A stretch of DNA of 64,000 nucleotides from Mauremys mutica (taxonomy: Eukaryota; Chordata; Testudines; Geoemydidae). The stretch lies in contig NC_059075.1 of NCBI RefSeq assembly GCF_020497125.1, forward strand, positions 108,787,222 through 108,851,221, in the 5' to 3' direction. Made by a program: the position numbers and the translations under genes. Positions 24,301 through 36,300 of this stretch are shown piece by piece; the first letter of the stretch is position 1, and each line of letters starts with the position of its first letter. Below the pieces are notes generated by a model. The model worked only from the letters and a program-made list of their open reading frames with translations, ran no database searches and was not told the origin of the DNA.

Positions 24301-27300
24301 TTTTGCAAGGGCAAGCAGTGCCTCTGTGAGACGCAGCCCAGCTGCCTGGATGCCTCTAGATGTTATGATTGCGCCCTCCGAGGACCAGTTCTGGATGGAC
24401 ATGCATGAGGGGCAGATGAAGCTGAAAATCAGGGTGCGGAGGATGAAGGAGAGCAGGGACATGCGAGGTTTGTTGGCTAGCTCCTTTCCTTTGGGTGCCG
24501 GGGGTGCTGTTTGTTGAGCCTGACCCATGCTGTAAGAGGCTGTCTTTGCAGAGCTGCTGATGTGCAGGCAATGTAAAGGTGTCGGGCAGCTGGCATCTTG
24601 CAGGCATGAGGATAGAGAGATCCAGGGAGCATTTTTGGTTGGGGGGTGGAATACCAGGAATTTTCATCCTTTGCAATTTCAGGAAGCTTTTTGGGGGGCA
24701 TCTGGCCTATCCCTCCAGGGGACACGGGGGGTGGCAAAGGAAGAAATGAGATCTTTCGCTGCAGAGCATGGCAGGTGAGGTTCTGCTGTTGACTGCAAGG
24801 GGAGACGGAAGGATGAGACTGGCATTAGGAGGTGGTGTCAGCTGGGTTTCCCCCTATGATTTGCTTGGGCTCCCATCTAGAAACCAGGAGTGCTGCTTGT
24901 TTAGTGGGACTAGCTAAACTGGGACTAAATCCTGCAAGTTTGGAGTGGCTAAGCAGGAGTGGAAGAGAACACTCCCAGGAGGAAGGTGGGGGGCTCCATC
25001 CTTATGTACCCACACTTGCACTCCTCCAGGGCAGGACACAGAGGAGATGGTGTATTCCTGTAGGCAACTCCAGGCATTAAGCAGCATTGTGCATTGGTTG
25101 CTGGGCTGCTAGAGGCCAGTGAGGCAATTGTCATCTGTCCCTATGTGCAAAGGGCGTCGGGGGCGGGGGGAGCAAAGGGAGGAATTCCCCCAGAAGAAAG
25201 TGATGATTGCGGACAGAGTGTTCAAAGAAACAATATTAAGAAAGTGATACTGCTTCAGCCCGCCTCCAACCAACCAAATAGCCCCTGCTGCTGTTTCACT
25301 TCTCCCCACTGAGATGATCACTAAATTCCGCTCTTGCAAGTGCCTTTTTCAAAAAGGGATTTTGCAATGTCTTAGCTCCACAGCACTAGAGTGAGAGGAG
25401 GAAAGGGTGAAATTAAATAGAGCGGCTTAAAATATGCCCAGCCTCAAATGACCTAGTTTACCAAATGGTTTAATCAAGCAATTCTCTTTTCCCCCCCCCC
25501 CACCATCGTCATCCCTTAAAATGGGAATCTGCTAAATGAGCTTGGCATGTTTTTGTGGCGTGAGCCACATAACCCAGTGATGGTGTAATTAGTAATAGGT
25601 CAGTCGTGGAAATGACACATTCTTCTTTACTTAGAACAAGTAAAGCTGGTCCAGAGCAGGCACAGTCACCAGAGGAAAATCAGGACAAGCAACTTTGGGG
25701 GCTGGAGCTGTGGGTTTCTTTCTTTTTTTCTTTTTTAAGGAAGTACCAAAAACCCAATTGGCAAAGGGAGGAGCAGGCAACAAGGCTTACCTGGGCTTCA
25801 GGCTTGTAGGATGAATCTACGAGGTCAGCAACTGCTGGCATAAAATCAAGAATAAGTATTGGCCAGGACAGCCAAAGGAGGCTCAAGGTTGGTGGGTGGA
25901 AGCAGTTTGGCAGGGAAGGAAGTGACTAGTGGGGAATGTACATGGATCAGTAATGCGGTGCTAGTTCATCTGCTTCTCATACCAACAGCCTGGAAGAACG
26001 AACCTGCAATGGGGGGTTGAAATCTCCTGATTGTGCCAAATTAAGGGAGAGGGAGGGTATAAAGAGAGAGGTCAGTCGATACAACACTGTGAGATTCAGC
26101 GTGACTAGGAGCAGAGAGGGTAGATGTATGTTTCTCTCCACTGTGATTGGAAGAACCTGAATAGAGAATATATCCTCGTAGGCTTTAAAACACAGAGCAG
26201 AAGGAGGGTCTGGGGAGCCAGCAAACCCAGCTGAGGGGACCTTCTAATCTAGCCCCTGTATAAGGAATCAGTGAGGCCACATCTGGAATGCTCTGGGAGT
26301 TCTTGCGGTGTCTTGTACAAAAAGGAATATTGGAGACGTATGTAGGCATTGTCCAGCAGAGGGAGAGTTGACCTGACTGAGAGGAGGGCAGGATCTTTAG
26401 TTAGTTGGGAAGAGAAACCAGAACTCATTTCTTAATTACAGAGAAGATGACAGAAAGCCACAAATTTCCCATGCAGGTGCCCATACACCTCAGTCCTGAC
26501 CTGCAGCCTCCCCTGCTATTGCAGTGCTGGGTCCTGACCAGCATTGATACTTGCTCCCCCTGCTAGGGTGACCAGATGTCCCGATTTTATAGGGACAGTC
26601 CCGATTTTGGGGTCTTTTTCTTATATAGGCACCTATTACCCCCCACCCCCTGTCCTGATTTTTCACACTTGCTGTCTAGTCACCATATCCCCAGCCCTTG
26701 AGACCCAGCAGTGGCTGTAACACTTATTTCAGCAGGAAGCTTGGTGGGGTGGGGGTCATTCTTATGCATTGAGACGGACATTGTGCAAAAACAAAAGGGC
26801 TAAACATGGGACCTCATCCAATGGAGAAATGATGAGGATGGCGGGGCGGAGGGGAAATCTAAAACTTCCCAGAGAGCAGGAAGCCCTGACCCACACCAAG
26901 AAACTTTCCAAAGGGTGATGAGTAAGGGTGTTAGTAAAGGCCCTTTCATCATCTCACTCGGCAGCTGGCATGAATGGGCCACCACCAAGCAAAAAAATGA
27001 GGTAGGAGCCAGGGGAGGTGATGCTGCAGTGAGGGATTTTCCCAGAGGCCAAGGAAATGATGCTACTTTGGTATCTGAAGGCAGCTGTCCTGGTCCAGCC
27101 CCTCTGCTCTATGTGCTTTTCTCCCTTTTTCTTCCCTGATTCGAAGGAATCCTGGCCAGCGTGTCCAGTCATGTCACTGACTAGGAGAACAGGGTAGGTT
27201 TAGCTGAGACTGAATAAGAGACAAAGGGCTGGTATTTTTTTAGGGGCCAGATCCTGCAGTTCTCAGTTCTTTACTCTCTCGTTGACTCGCTGCCCAAGTA

Positions 27301-30300
27301 AGGACTACAGACTTTGTGCCCCAATTCAGCAAGGTACTTAAGCACATGCCTAACTTTAAGCATCTCTCATTGACTTCAGTGGGACTTGTCCTTTCACTTA
27401 GGCATGTGTTCAAATATCTTGCTGAATTGAGGCCTTGACCCTTAAGGAGGAAAGTGACATCTCTGTTACTCAAAGATGAGAATGCTTCCAGCTGTTTAAA
27501 AGCCTGTAATGAATATCCCTGGGCATGGCGGAAGCTGTGGATTCACTGCTGGCGCCGCCAAGCAGCTTGGGAACCCCAGGCACAGTTACGAGCACAGGGC
27601 GATATCACAGAGGGACCAGCATGAAGAGCTGTTTCCTATCGAGGGACAGGAGATCTGGAAGCACATGGCTTTATGTAATCCAGGAAGGAGAGCCAGCCCT
27701 GGCTGGACTGTGCGGGAGCAACATGAGACTAAGTGTTCATAAGGCCGTACCTGACTTGTGTGAAACTGCATGCACTGCTGCACCTTTTCCACATACTCAT
27801 CTGGGAGCATCTCTGAATCCTGAGCCCACTGCCTGCATTTACTGACACCAACGCCCAGGGAGGGAGGAGTCTACTGTGACTCTCCCCCTCAAAGGCACAG
27901 AGATGTTGGGGGACAGGGACTGTCTCACCCTAGAGCGGATGCGCTTTAGCACCTCCAGGTGGAGGCACCTTTTGTCTCCCAGGCATAGGTCCTGTGCCGC
28001 TCTGGGTCATACCAGAAGGCAGGGTTTCAGGCTGCAGTGCAGGCTCAGATACCCAACGTCACAGCCATACCAGGAAGGCTATTACAGCAGCTGTGCTAAG
28101 GACAGCTCTGCTTTTGCTGGTGTGAAAGTGCAACCCTCCTACCCGGGCCCGTTCCAGAGGGCCCGTGTTGCGTGCACAAAAGAAAAGGAGGGGTGAGTAC
28201 ATGGGACACTTTTCTGCTGTCCAGTATGGCTTACCACAGACAGCCCTTATGCTCTCCGGGGAGAGGGGTGTTTGTGGAAAGCATGTTCACCAGTGCGTCA
28301 GAGGCACTCCCTCCAGGAGCAAAGCGCTGTCTCTGCACTAGAGCATCGCTTCGGTGCTTCTTACTGCGGGGGGGCGGGGGGCGGGGAGGAGGTGTTTGTT
28401 TATATAAAGCTTAATCCTTCCCGGTTGAAGTCAGTGGGAGTTTTCCCTTTTATTCCAATGGGAGCAGGACCAAGGCCCTAGTGGCAAAGATAGGCATGAG
28501 GTTTCAGTGGAGACTTGGAGGGGTGAGCCCACATGGCTGGAAATAAAGGGGAAGCCTGGGCCCCTCAAAACAACAGGTTAACAGGTTGTCAAGCCAAGAT
28601 GACCCCGTTACTCTCTCTGTGTGCTCCATGGCATCGGGTGTTGTTTCCAGCCTGCAAGGAGACCTGACTGGGAGCAGCAAAGCATCACAGCTGGCTAGGC
28701 CCAACACGGTCCCATAAGCCCGAGTGGAATGTCCCCCTGGTTCTAACAGTGGGGGATGCGGATGGCCCTGTTTAACGTGCCACATGTCCCTTTTGATCTC
28801 ACTTCAGCACTTCCCCTCATTTCCCTGCCTTGCCTTCATATCTCAAAGAGTTTTCCAAGCCCTTTAATCCCTAGAGGAGAATGAGGATCACATTTCCCTC
28901 TCTCCCTGTCCTCCCTTGTGAAGGCAGAAGCTGGTATCTTTTGATTCGGAGTGCATACCTTTTATCAAAGTCCCCTTCCCCCTGCCCCTCGCAGCTGCTT
29001 TCACAACTGCTGGCTTTTCCTGTGATCATAGTGAGAGCAGCAATGGAGTGGGTCTGTGCTGCCTGGCTGAGTGTGAATGAGGACAGCAGGGGATGTCTCT
29101 TGTTCTGCTGCACTGGAGTCTATTACTGTTCTTAATACTCAACAATACTCTTCCCTTTATGGATGTATATATCCACAAAGCTGGGGTTTACCACCCAGGA
29201 GGCGAAACAATGGGACTCTGCTCTTACCTTCACCTAGAACTTGTTACAGTTTGCACAGGGTCATATAGAACACACCATCGGGAGCAGTGCTGCCCTGGCA
29301 GAGAGATGGATTGGATGGCCCAATTGGTTTGTACTGTTCCAAAATTCTTGGACATGATCTAGAACACCGTGAGCATTGTTGATGTGTGGGGGTGTCTAGA
29401 GAAAAGTCCTCTGACTGTTATTTCTGTGACTGTTCAAATCATGGGCCAGATCTTCAGCTGGTGTAAATCAACTCCATTGACTTCAGGAGAGCGACACCAG
29501 TTTGTGCCAGCTGAGGACAGTGGCTAGACCACTTGTGAAGCTTAAGTCTGCTACTGTCTCCTAGCGCAGGCAATGGAGGCAGTTTCTTCTTTCAAATCCA
29601 GAGATCCCAGGTTTGATAATTATTCAGCAGTGATTATGGAGACCCTCACCTATATTTATCTCTTTCCTAGGCCATGTCTGTGGGTGCATTTTCTTCCCCT
29701 GTGATGGTGGCACAAAGCGGCTAAGCACCATTACAAGTGTGCATCTATTTTTGTCTCGATGTTTGCTGAGATGTGCTTTGTACATTGGCTCTTAATTATC
29801 CAGGCATGTGGTGAGATGATTGTACAGGGCTCCTTGTTCTCTTTGTAACCCTCTGACTGTTTTTATTTATCACCGGCCTGTCGTCCCAGGAGGGAAGCTC
29901 TCATGATTCTCCGCAATCTACCAGTGGGCCAGGTGGTATGAGAAGCTGTGACAGCTCCAAGGGAACGGCAGCTGCTTTCTCTGACAAATGTCTGGGCTTT
30001 TAAAGAACTCCAAGGCCCACTGCCTTCACCCTTGAACTTCCACAGTTTTCCCAGTGAAAGTTGTTGGTAATGGGTGGTTGTCACTGAGATCCTCTGTGAC
30101 AATCTGGGGCTGGAGGAAGTGGCAGGGAGATGGGGTTGAGAGTCTGAGATGTGTGGGAGGGGAAGAGGAGAGGGGATGGAAGTAAGAAATAGCTTCTTTC
30201 CTTTCAGTGTACAGTAGGCAAACACTCCATGCTGCTTCCCGGGGTGATTATGACTCCTGCCCCCGGCAGCAAAGTATCTAGAGCATTGAGAAAAGCCTCT

Positions 30301-33300
30301 TACAGGGATGCTTGGGTAGTTTTACAAAGGGAGGGAGGCAGCGGGGCCTAGTAGTGAAAGCACAGGACTGGGAGGCAGGAGGCCAGGGTTCTGTTCCCAG
30401 ACTTGTTGTGTGACCTTGAGCAAGTCACTTAGGCACTCTGTGCCTCTGTTTCCCCATCTGCTAAATGGGAACAATAACAATTACATATATGCCAGGGGTG
30501 CTACATTCCTTGCTGTCTGTAAAGTTCTCTGAGAGCCTCAGGTAGAAGGCACTAAGGGTTTTTCTTACTTCAAAGAGACTGACTGATCCATGAAGCTTGG
30601 GGATAGGTGGGGAGTCCCACCAGCGTCTTGATCCTTTGATGCGCTCACCTCTTGTAATTTTCTCTCCTCCACTTCAGTGGGAGTAGCAGGTGTCAGCACT
30701 TCTCCTAGCCTCGGGCCCCACATCCACACACATCTCTCTGTTTGCTTGGGCTCCACCCTCGCATGATGTAGGTAACTCTAGAAGCCAGGAAAACATTGGA
30801 TTTAGTAGGGAATGTTTTCTAAAGCCCTCAGGAATGCTGGAGTCCAGGCCAAGGATAAGGTTCTGTGCATTGCAAGGGACCAGCTCCTTATCCAAGAGCC
30901 TCAGCCAGTGCTCCTGCTTGAGGGAGCATCTAGAAGAAACCCGAGATCTCTTTCCACCCACTCCACCCAAAATACAGATTCTCACCCCCACTCTTAGTTC
31001 CATGCGTGCCAGGAGAATCCCACTGCCAGCCCCAGGGAGGTGTTAGCATTACAAATAAAAGACTAGAACGGCCCCTTCTTGTTCTGAATTAACACTAAAA
31101 CGTAGAGTAATGGGTAGGTAAGGGAAAGCCCAAGTATTGCTTGGAATGCTGCCAGGGACAGTTACTGCCTTTGGGGTGATTTTAAGAAGCCGCTTTGCTT
31201 TCCAAAAATGTAAGACTTGCTGTAGCTGCACGTTCTAGGGCTGGGTTTTGTATCCCTGAAAGTTCGGAGGTGTTGGGGCCTGATGTCCTCAGCTCAAGGC
31301 TGTCTCCCAGTTCCCTTTCAGACCCTGGGATTGCTCAATAGCTGTGAGCAGTGATGTTTGGGAGGAAATAAGGTTTATGTGGAAAGAGGTTTATGAAGGG
31401 ACAGAGCAGAAAATGATAAAAGCTTTGCTCAGCTAGGACCCTGTCAAGCAAAGCACATAAGCGTGATGTTAAAGTGAAGCACAAGAGTAGTTTAAATGAC
31501 TTCAACGGGACGACTCGCATGCTTAAAGTTAAGCATGTGCTTAGGTGCTGTGTTGTGGGCATGTCTCCTCCCTAGAGGTGGTTGGGACATACAAACTTGA
31601 GGCAAGGGTGACTCTGTCCCTTTCAGTGAATCTCCCCGTGCACACTTCCCAGCCCTCTGTGCCATTTGTCTGTGCTTTCCCCGGCAGAGCCAGCAAAGGA
31701 TCTGCAAGCAGGCAAGTGCTGGCGGGGGCAAGAAGAGGGGGAGCATTGTTAGGAGAGACGCAGCAAGTGCCAGCCTGCTTTAGCTATGATGTCACCTCGA
31801 ACACTCCTGGCTCCTAAAGAGAGTTTCGAGTTGTATAGGCCAATAATGAACATGAGCAAAGTAGAGGGGCCGGGGGCGGGGAGACAGGCATTGATTTCCA
31901 GCCTGTACTCCAGGGGGAATGGTGCACACCTTGCTTCAGGATGAAAAACACCCATTTTTGTGCTATTAAGGCTTCCTAAGCCTTTTGAGTGAACAAAGGA
32001 TTATGGACCCAAGCCTGGCCATGGTACGGCCATGCATTCATTGCAAGACTAGACCTCCCCACACATACACCCTCCAAATGAAAATACAGGAGATCGGGTT
32101 TTTTTCCTTCCTTCGGCACCAATGCATAATAGAAGGAAAGGTCTCTCTGGGAGGGAGCAGCAGGTCGCCCTTCTGCCTGGCTGCCCATTGTGCTGCATTG
32201 TCCACTGAACCTCTTCTGCAGTCTCCAGATGTGGGCTCTTTGCACTCAAATCCTCATGTGCACACCCCACTCTGCCTCGTGATTTATGCTTCCTGGTGAG
32301 ATTGATGTGGCCGGGGAGGGAGCGGGAGTAACCAGAGCTTGTGTGCACCTGTGCCGAGCGTCTTTCTTTCACTCTGATTTAATATCCCAATTGAGGGGGG
32401 TGATGTCATGTTGGAAAGAACCAGGGATGAGGAAGTGTTGGAAGGTGCTTTAACTCTTCATATCCCAAGTCTCCAAAGTCTTGGTAGCTGTTCTTGGTGA
32501 TAAGTGCCAGCAACACAGGGAAGCTTAAGCGGCCAGAGGAGACACATTGCAGGTTGGAGATCAATTTCTCTTCCAATATGGTGGCTTCCTTGGGCAAGTA
32601 CAGCTGGGTTGCCTGCTGTGTGGCTGTGTTGGGAAAAGGCATTGTTCTTCAAAGGACTCAAAGTGAGGGCCGATGGCAAGGAGGTTGGTGTCCGTCCAAA
32701 GCAGCTTGGGGTTCCCGTGGCATGGAAGATGAGGCATCTCCCTTGTTGGGAGGACTGAGGACCTCTTCCCCATCTGAGCAGAGATAGGGCCCAGGACTTG
32801 GGCATTCAGTCTATGAGGCCTGGCTGCTGCTGCTCTCAGACACTGTCTGCTCGAGAGCTAATCACCGCAGAGCCCATTGTGTCAACCCCTCCCCCACTTC
32901 ACCCCAGAGCACTGGAGATTTGGTTTCAACACTAGTCAGGACTCATCAGAGCCTCACACTGGGATCCAGTAAGGTAAGGATGGGGACTCTCAGGAGTTTG
33001 CTGGGAAGTTGGCAGGACCCTGCTGAGTATAACCTGGGGGAGGGGGGAATGTTTCAGCCCCTTCCATCCCCCTAGATGGGGAGGGATTGGATGGAAGGTC
33101 ATTAAGTGAACTTCAGTAGACGTTTTAGTTCAGTTATGGAGATGGGCTGGGTTCAAGGGCAGGGATTCTTATTTTAACTGAACTCCTCTCTACAGAAACA
33201 GAACCAGTCCCTACAGAAACCATAGCTGGGAGTTTCAATGGGACCTAATGGATTTAGACTAGGGTGACCAGATAGCAAGTGTGAAAAATCAGGACAGGGG

Positions 33301-36300
33301 GTGGGGGCTAATAGGTGCCTATATAAGAAAAAGCCCCCCAAATCGGGACTGTCCCTATAAAATCGGACATCTGGTCACCCTATTTTAGCCATCCAGATCT
33401 CTGTGAAAGTCAGTGGGAGTCAGGAACTTTGTTCAGCCTCTGTGAAACTCCCAGTCTGTATTACACTATCTATAGTCCCTAGTATCAAAAGCACAGAGTG
33501 GGGACGTACACCACTCGGGACCCTTCGTATTGACACCAGCGCTCGGCTTGGTAACCTAGACCAGATGTAGTTCTTGCTAAGGGTTGCTAGGCCTAACTCT
33601 GTGTGTGGAGAAAGGAGTTGGTGTGTGTGTTAAGAAACTCCCTCAAGAATGCAGGTCTCTTGCATATATAACAAGTTAAAGCAGTGCAAGGAGGGACCAT
33701 GTTGTGTGCTCCTTTCTGTAAATCCTGCATTTGACTATGCTGTGGCCTAGCAGAGGTGTGGAGGCAGGAAACCTGAGTTCCCATTCCCGGCTCTGCCACT
33801 GGTCTAGGGCATGTCGCTTCACCTCTCTGAGCCTCAGCGTCCCCATCTGCAAAACGAACTAATGCTGTTACCTAATCGCATGGGGAGGTGGGGATTTGTA
33901 CAGGTTCATACAGCGCTTGGAGATCCCTGGCTGGAAAGTGCAACAAGATTTTCTGCCCCGTTTCCCCATTCCTGCTGGGTGAGCCTGGCTATCGTTTTCA
34001 GACTTGGAAGAGCTGCTCTGTATTTGGACTAGAGTTCTCAGAATTCTAGCTTCACTTGTCATCCTCTACCTGCTTCTGCCACCCCATAGCTGTTCCTCTG
34101 AATCTGGTGTTCGGGGCCGTTTGAGCAAAACCGACACAAACAGGGTTGCAGCCTGCGCTGGCGCAGTGAATCGGACACTACTTGCTATCACGTTTAGCAA
34201 CATCTGACCATGAAAAATTGCTCAGGAATCTGTTTAAAAAAAGTCAGATTCCACCCTCTCTGTCCAAATACTTTCTGCATCCCAGCCGCCCACCTCCCTC
34301 CTCCTCTGTGTGCGGACTCATTTTTCTAATTAGCACTGTACACAGGGCTGCATAATCAGGCAGGCATTCATTTAGGAAAGAGACAGGAGCTGTGTGTTTG
34401 GGGGGGGGGGGGTAAATGCCACTTAAAACACTGCGTGACTCTGACGCTGATCCTGCTCAAGTACAAAGGCCTGCAGCTATTTGTGCTCTGATCCTGTCAA
34501 AAACCGCAAGCTAAGCAGGGTCCGACTCGTTAGATTGAAGACCTCCAAAGAACACCTAAGTCCTGCAGCGAGCAGTTGCCATGTTCCCTAGCTGACCCTC
34601 TTCCCTTGAGCCACTGCCCAGCACAGTGCTAGCAAACCACTGCGCTGCTAGAGTTGTTGTCATTTGGATCAGATCTAAAATCCTGGCACTGATCGCTTGT
34701 AGCCACTAAAAATCCCATGGACGTATTTATACGAGAAAGAGGATTAGCCGTGGGGTCCTGGCCAAATTCTAACATAGGTTATTTAGTTCTGCCTCCCCCC
34801 AGCCCCTCCCTGCACTTTCAGTATATTTTATTTATCTGTAAGTTGATACTGATGGCCATCATTAAGCTACTTGGTTGCCTACAATCAGTTTAACACCAGG
34901 TCTCTTATGGGGCTGGCTTGATTATAATTGACTGTCGGTATCTTCTTCCAGTTTTATTCTAGCACCAAGAAGCCCTAACCATGATCAGGACCCCATTGTG
35001 CCAGGCACTTTACAGACACCCAATGAGAGACCTGCTCTGTCCTGGAGAGTTTACATAGTCTAAATCTCCTCCTTCTGTCTGCAGGGGGCTTTGCCACCTT
35101 CTCCTCTTGCTTCCCAGGACTCTGCGAAGGGAAACCAGCTGCCATCTTGCCAATGAGCATCTCCCAGCCGTGCTTGCCAGTGGCCAATGTTGGCCCCACC
35201 CGCATCCTGCCTCATCTCTACCTGGGCTCCCAGAAAGATGTCCTAAACAAGGTACGGTCTTGCTGGTGGGGAGACACGCCTGCCCCACACTGCTGTTGCC
35301 CCTTACCAATTCGAACAGGCCTATCTGATCGGGGTGGCACATGGGGGAAGCTCGTTGTACATTTCACATTTGAGGACAATGCATATGTAACATTCAATGG
35401 TTTGTCCTGCCCAATTTGGAGTGAATAAGGAGCTAAGGATATGGACCATACATACAAAGGCCTAGGGGGGTGGAGAGCATCCACAGGAGGAACCTTGCAT
35501 AGTTCTTGGCTGGCAGGGGTGTTGTCCTGTTGTGGTTTGATTCAGTCCTGAAGGGATGTGTGAGGAAGGACCGGCCATCCCTCTGCAACTTTAGGGGAGC
35601 TGCCCGATTCCCCTGACTGCCATGCTCTGTGGTGGCAAAGGGTGAGGGAGCATGGCCAAGAATATGCACGTAGAAAAAATTTAAGCTCCTTGGGCTTGGT
35701 GAGTGGCATCCAATCCAGGAAGGGCAGAGAGGAGCAATGGAGAAGAGACAGAAGGGGCACAATGGAGCTGGGAAGGGGGGAAGAAGAAGAAGGAGCTGCC
35801 AGGGTGCCTCGCCCCAAGGGAGCCCCTGCAAGATTCACACCAAGGGAGCCAGCTTCTCCCCACTAATCCCCCCTGCCAGCTGGGCTGCCAAAGCTGACAT
35901 CAGCTGCTCCAGGCCCAGCTTGGCAGCCAGAGGGAGAGGAGGGGTTAAGCTGAGATGTTTAATCCTGAGGGGGGAGTGGGGAAGGGGCCAGCAGCCACAG
36001 TCCAAGGCAAAGACCTCTTTAAAGAGGCCTGGAAATAGACAAAGATTTGCTTCTGGAAGAGAAGGGCGGAGGGAAAAGAGGGGTACTGTCCTTTTAAAGG
36101 TGCCGGAATGCTTGGGCAGTGATGTCACCTCGGGGAAGGAATTTTGTTTGAAGAGAAGAAAAAAATAAATGAGAGAAGAAAGAAACAGAAATTGTAGTTA
36201 AAATTCCGCTGGGCGCCTACCGTGGGTAGGAGGGAGCCAGTCAGACATTCTCGCCTGGGGAGAGGGCCAGGGGAGAAGCATCTGACAGGAGCATGGGGGT

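Larger units (their letters stand above)
399..35084. other. DUSP8: Large DUSP8 intron (34.7 kb)
   Basis: The intron separates the rhodanese exon from the linker exon. It contains the candidate alternative exon at 24350-24467 and the many repeats listed separately. In the stretches not listed, such as 399-3390, 5020-6190, 14820-15620, 15760-17400, 18480-19740 and 30570-33250, I see no coding exon, only intron sequence, low-complexity tracts and scattered degraded repeat remnants too short to name. Confidence 0.85.

Noticed and set aside
35737..36168. 143-codon frame rich in Lys, Arg and Gly
   Set aside because: Purine-rich intron sequence; no domain and no splice or codon support.
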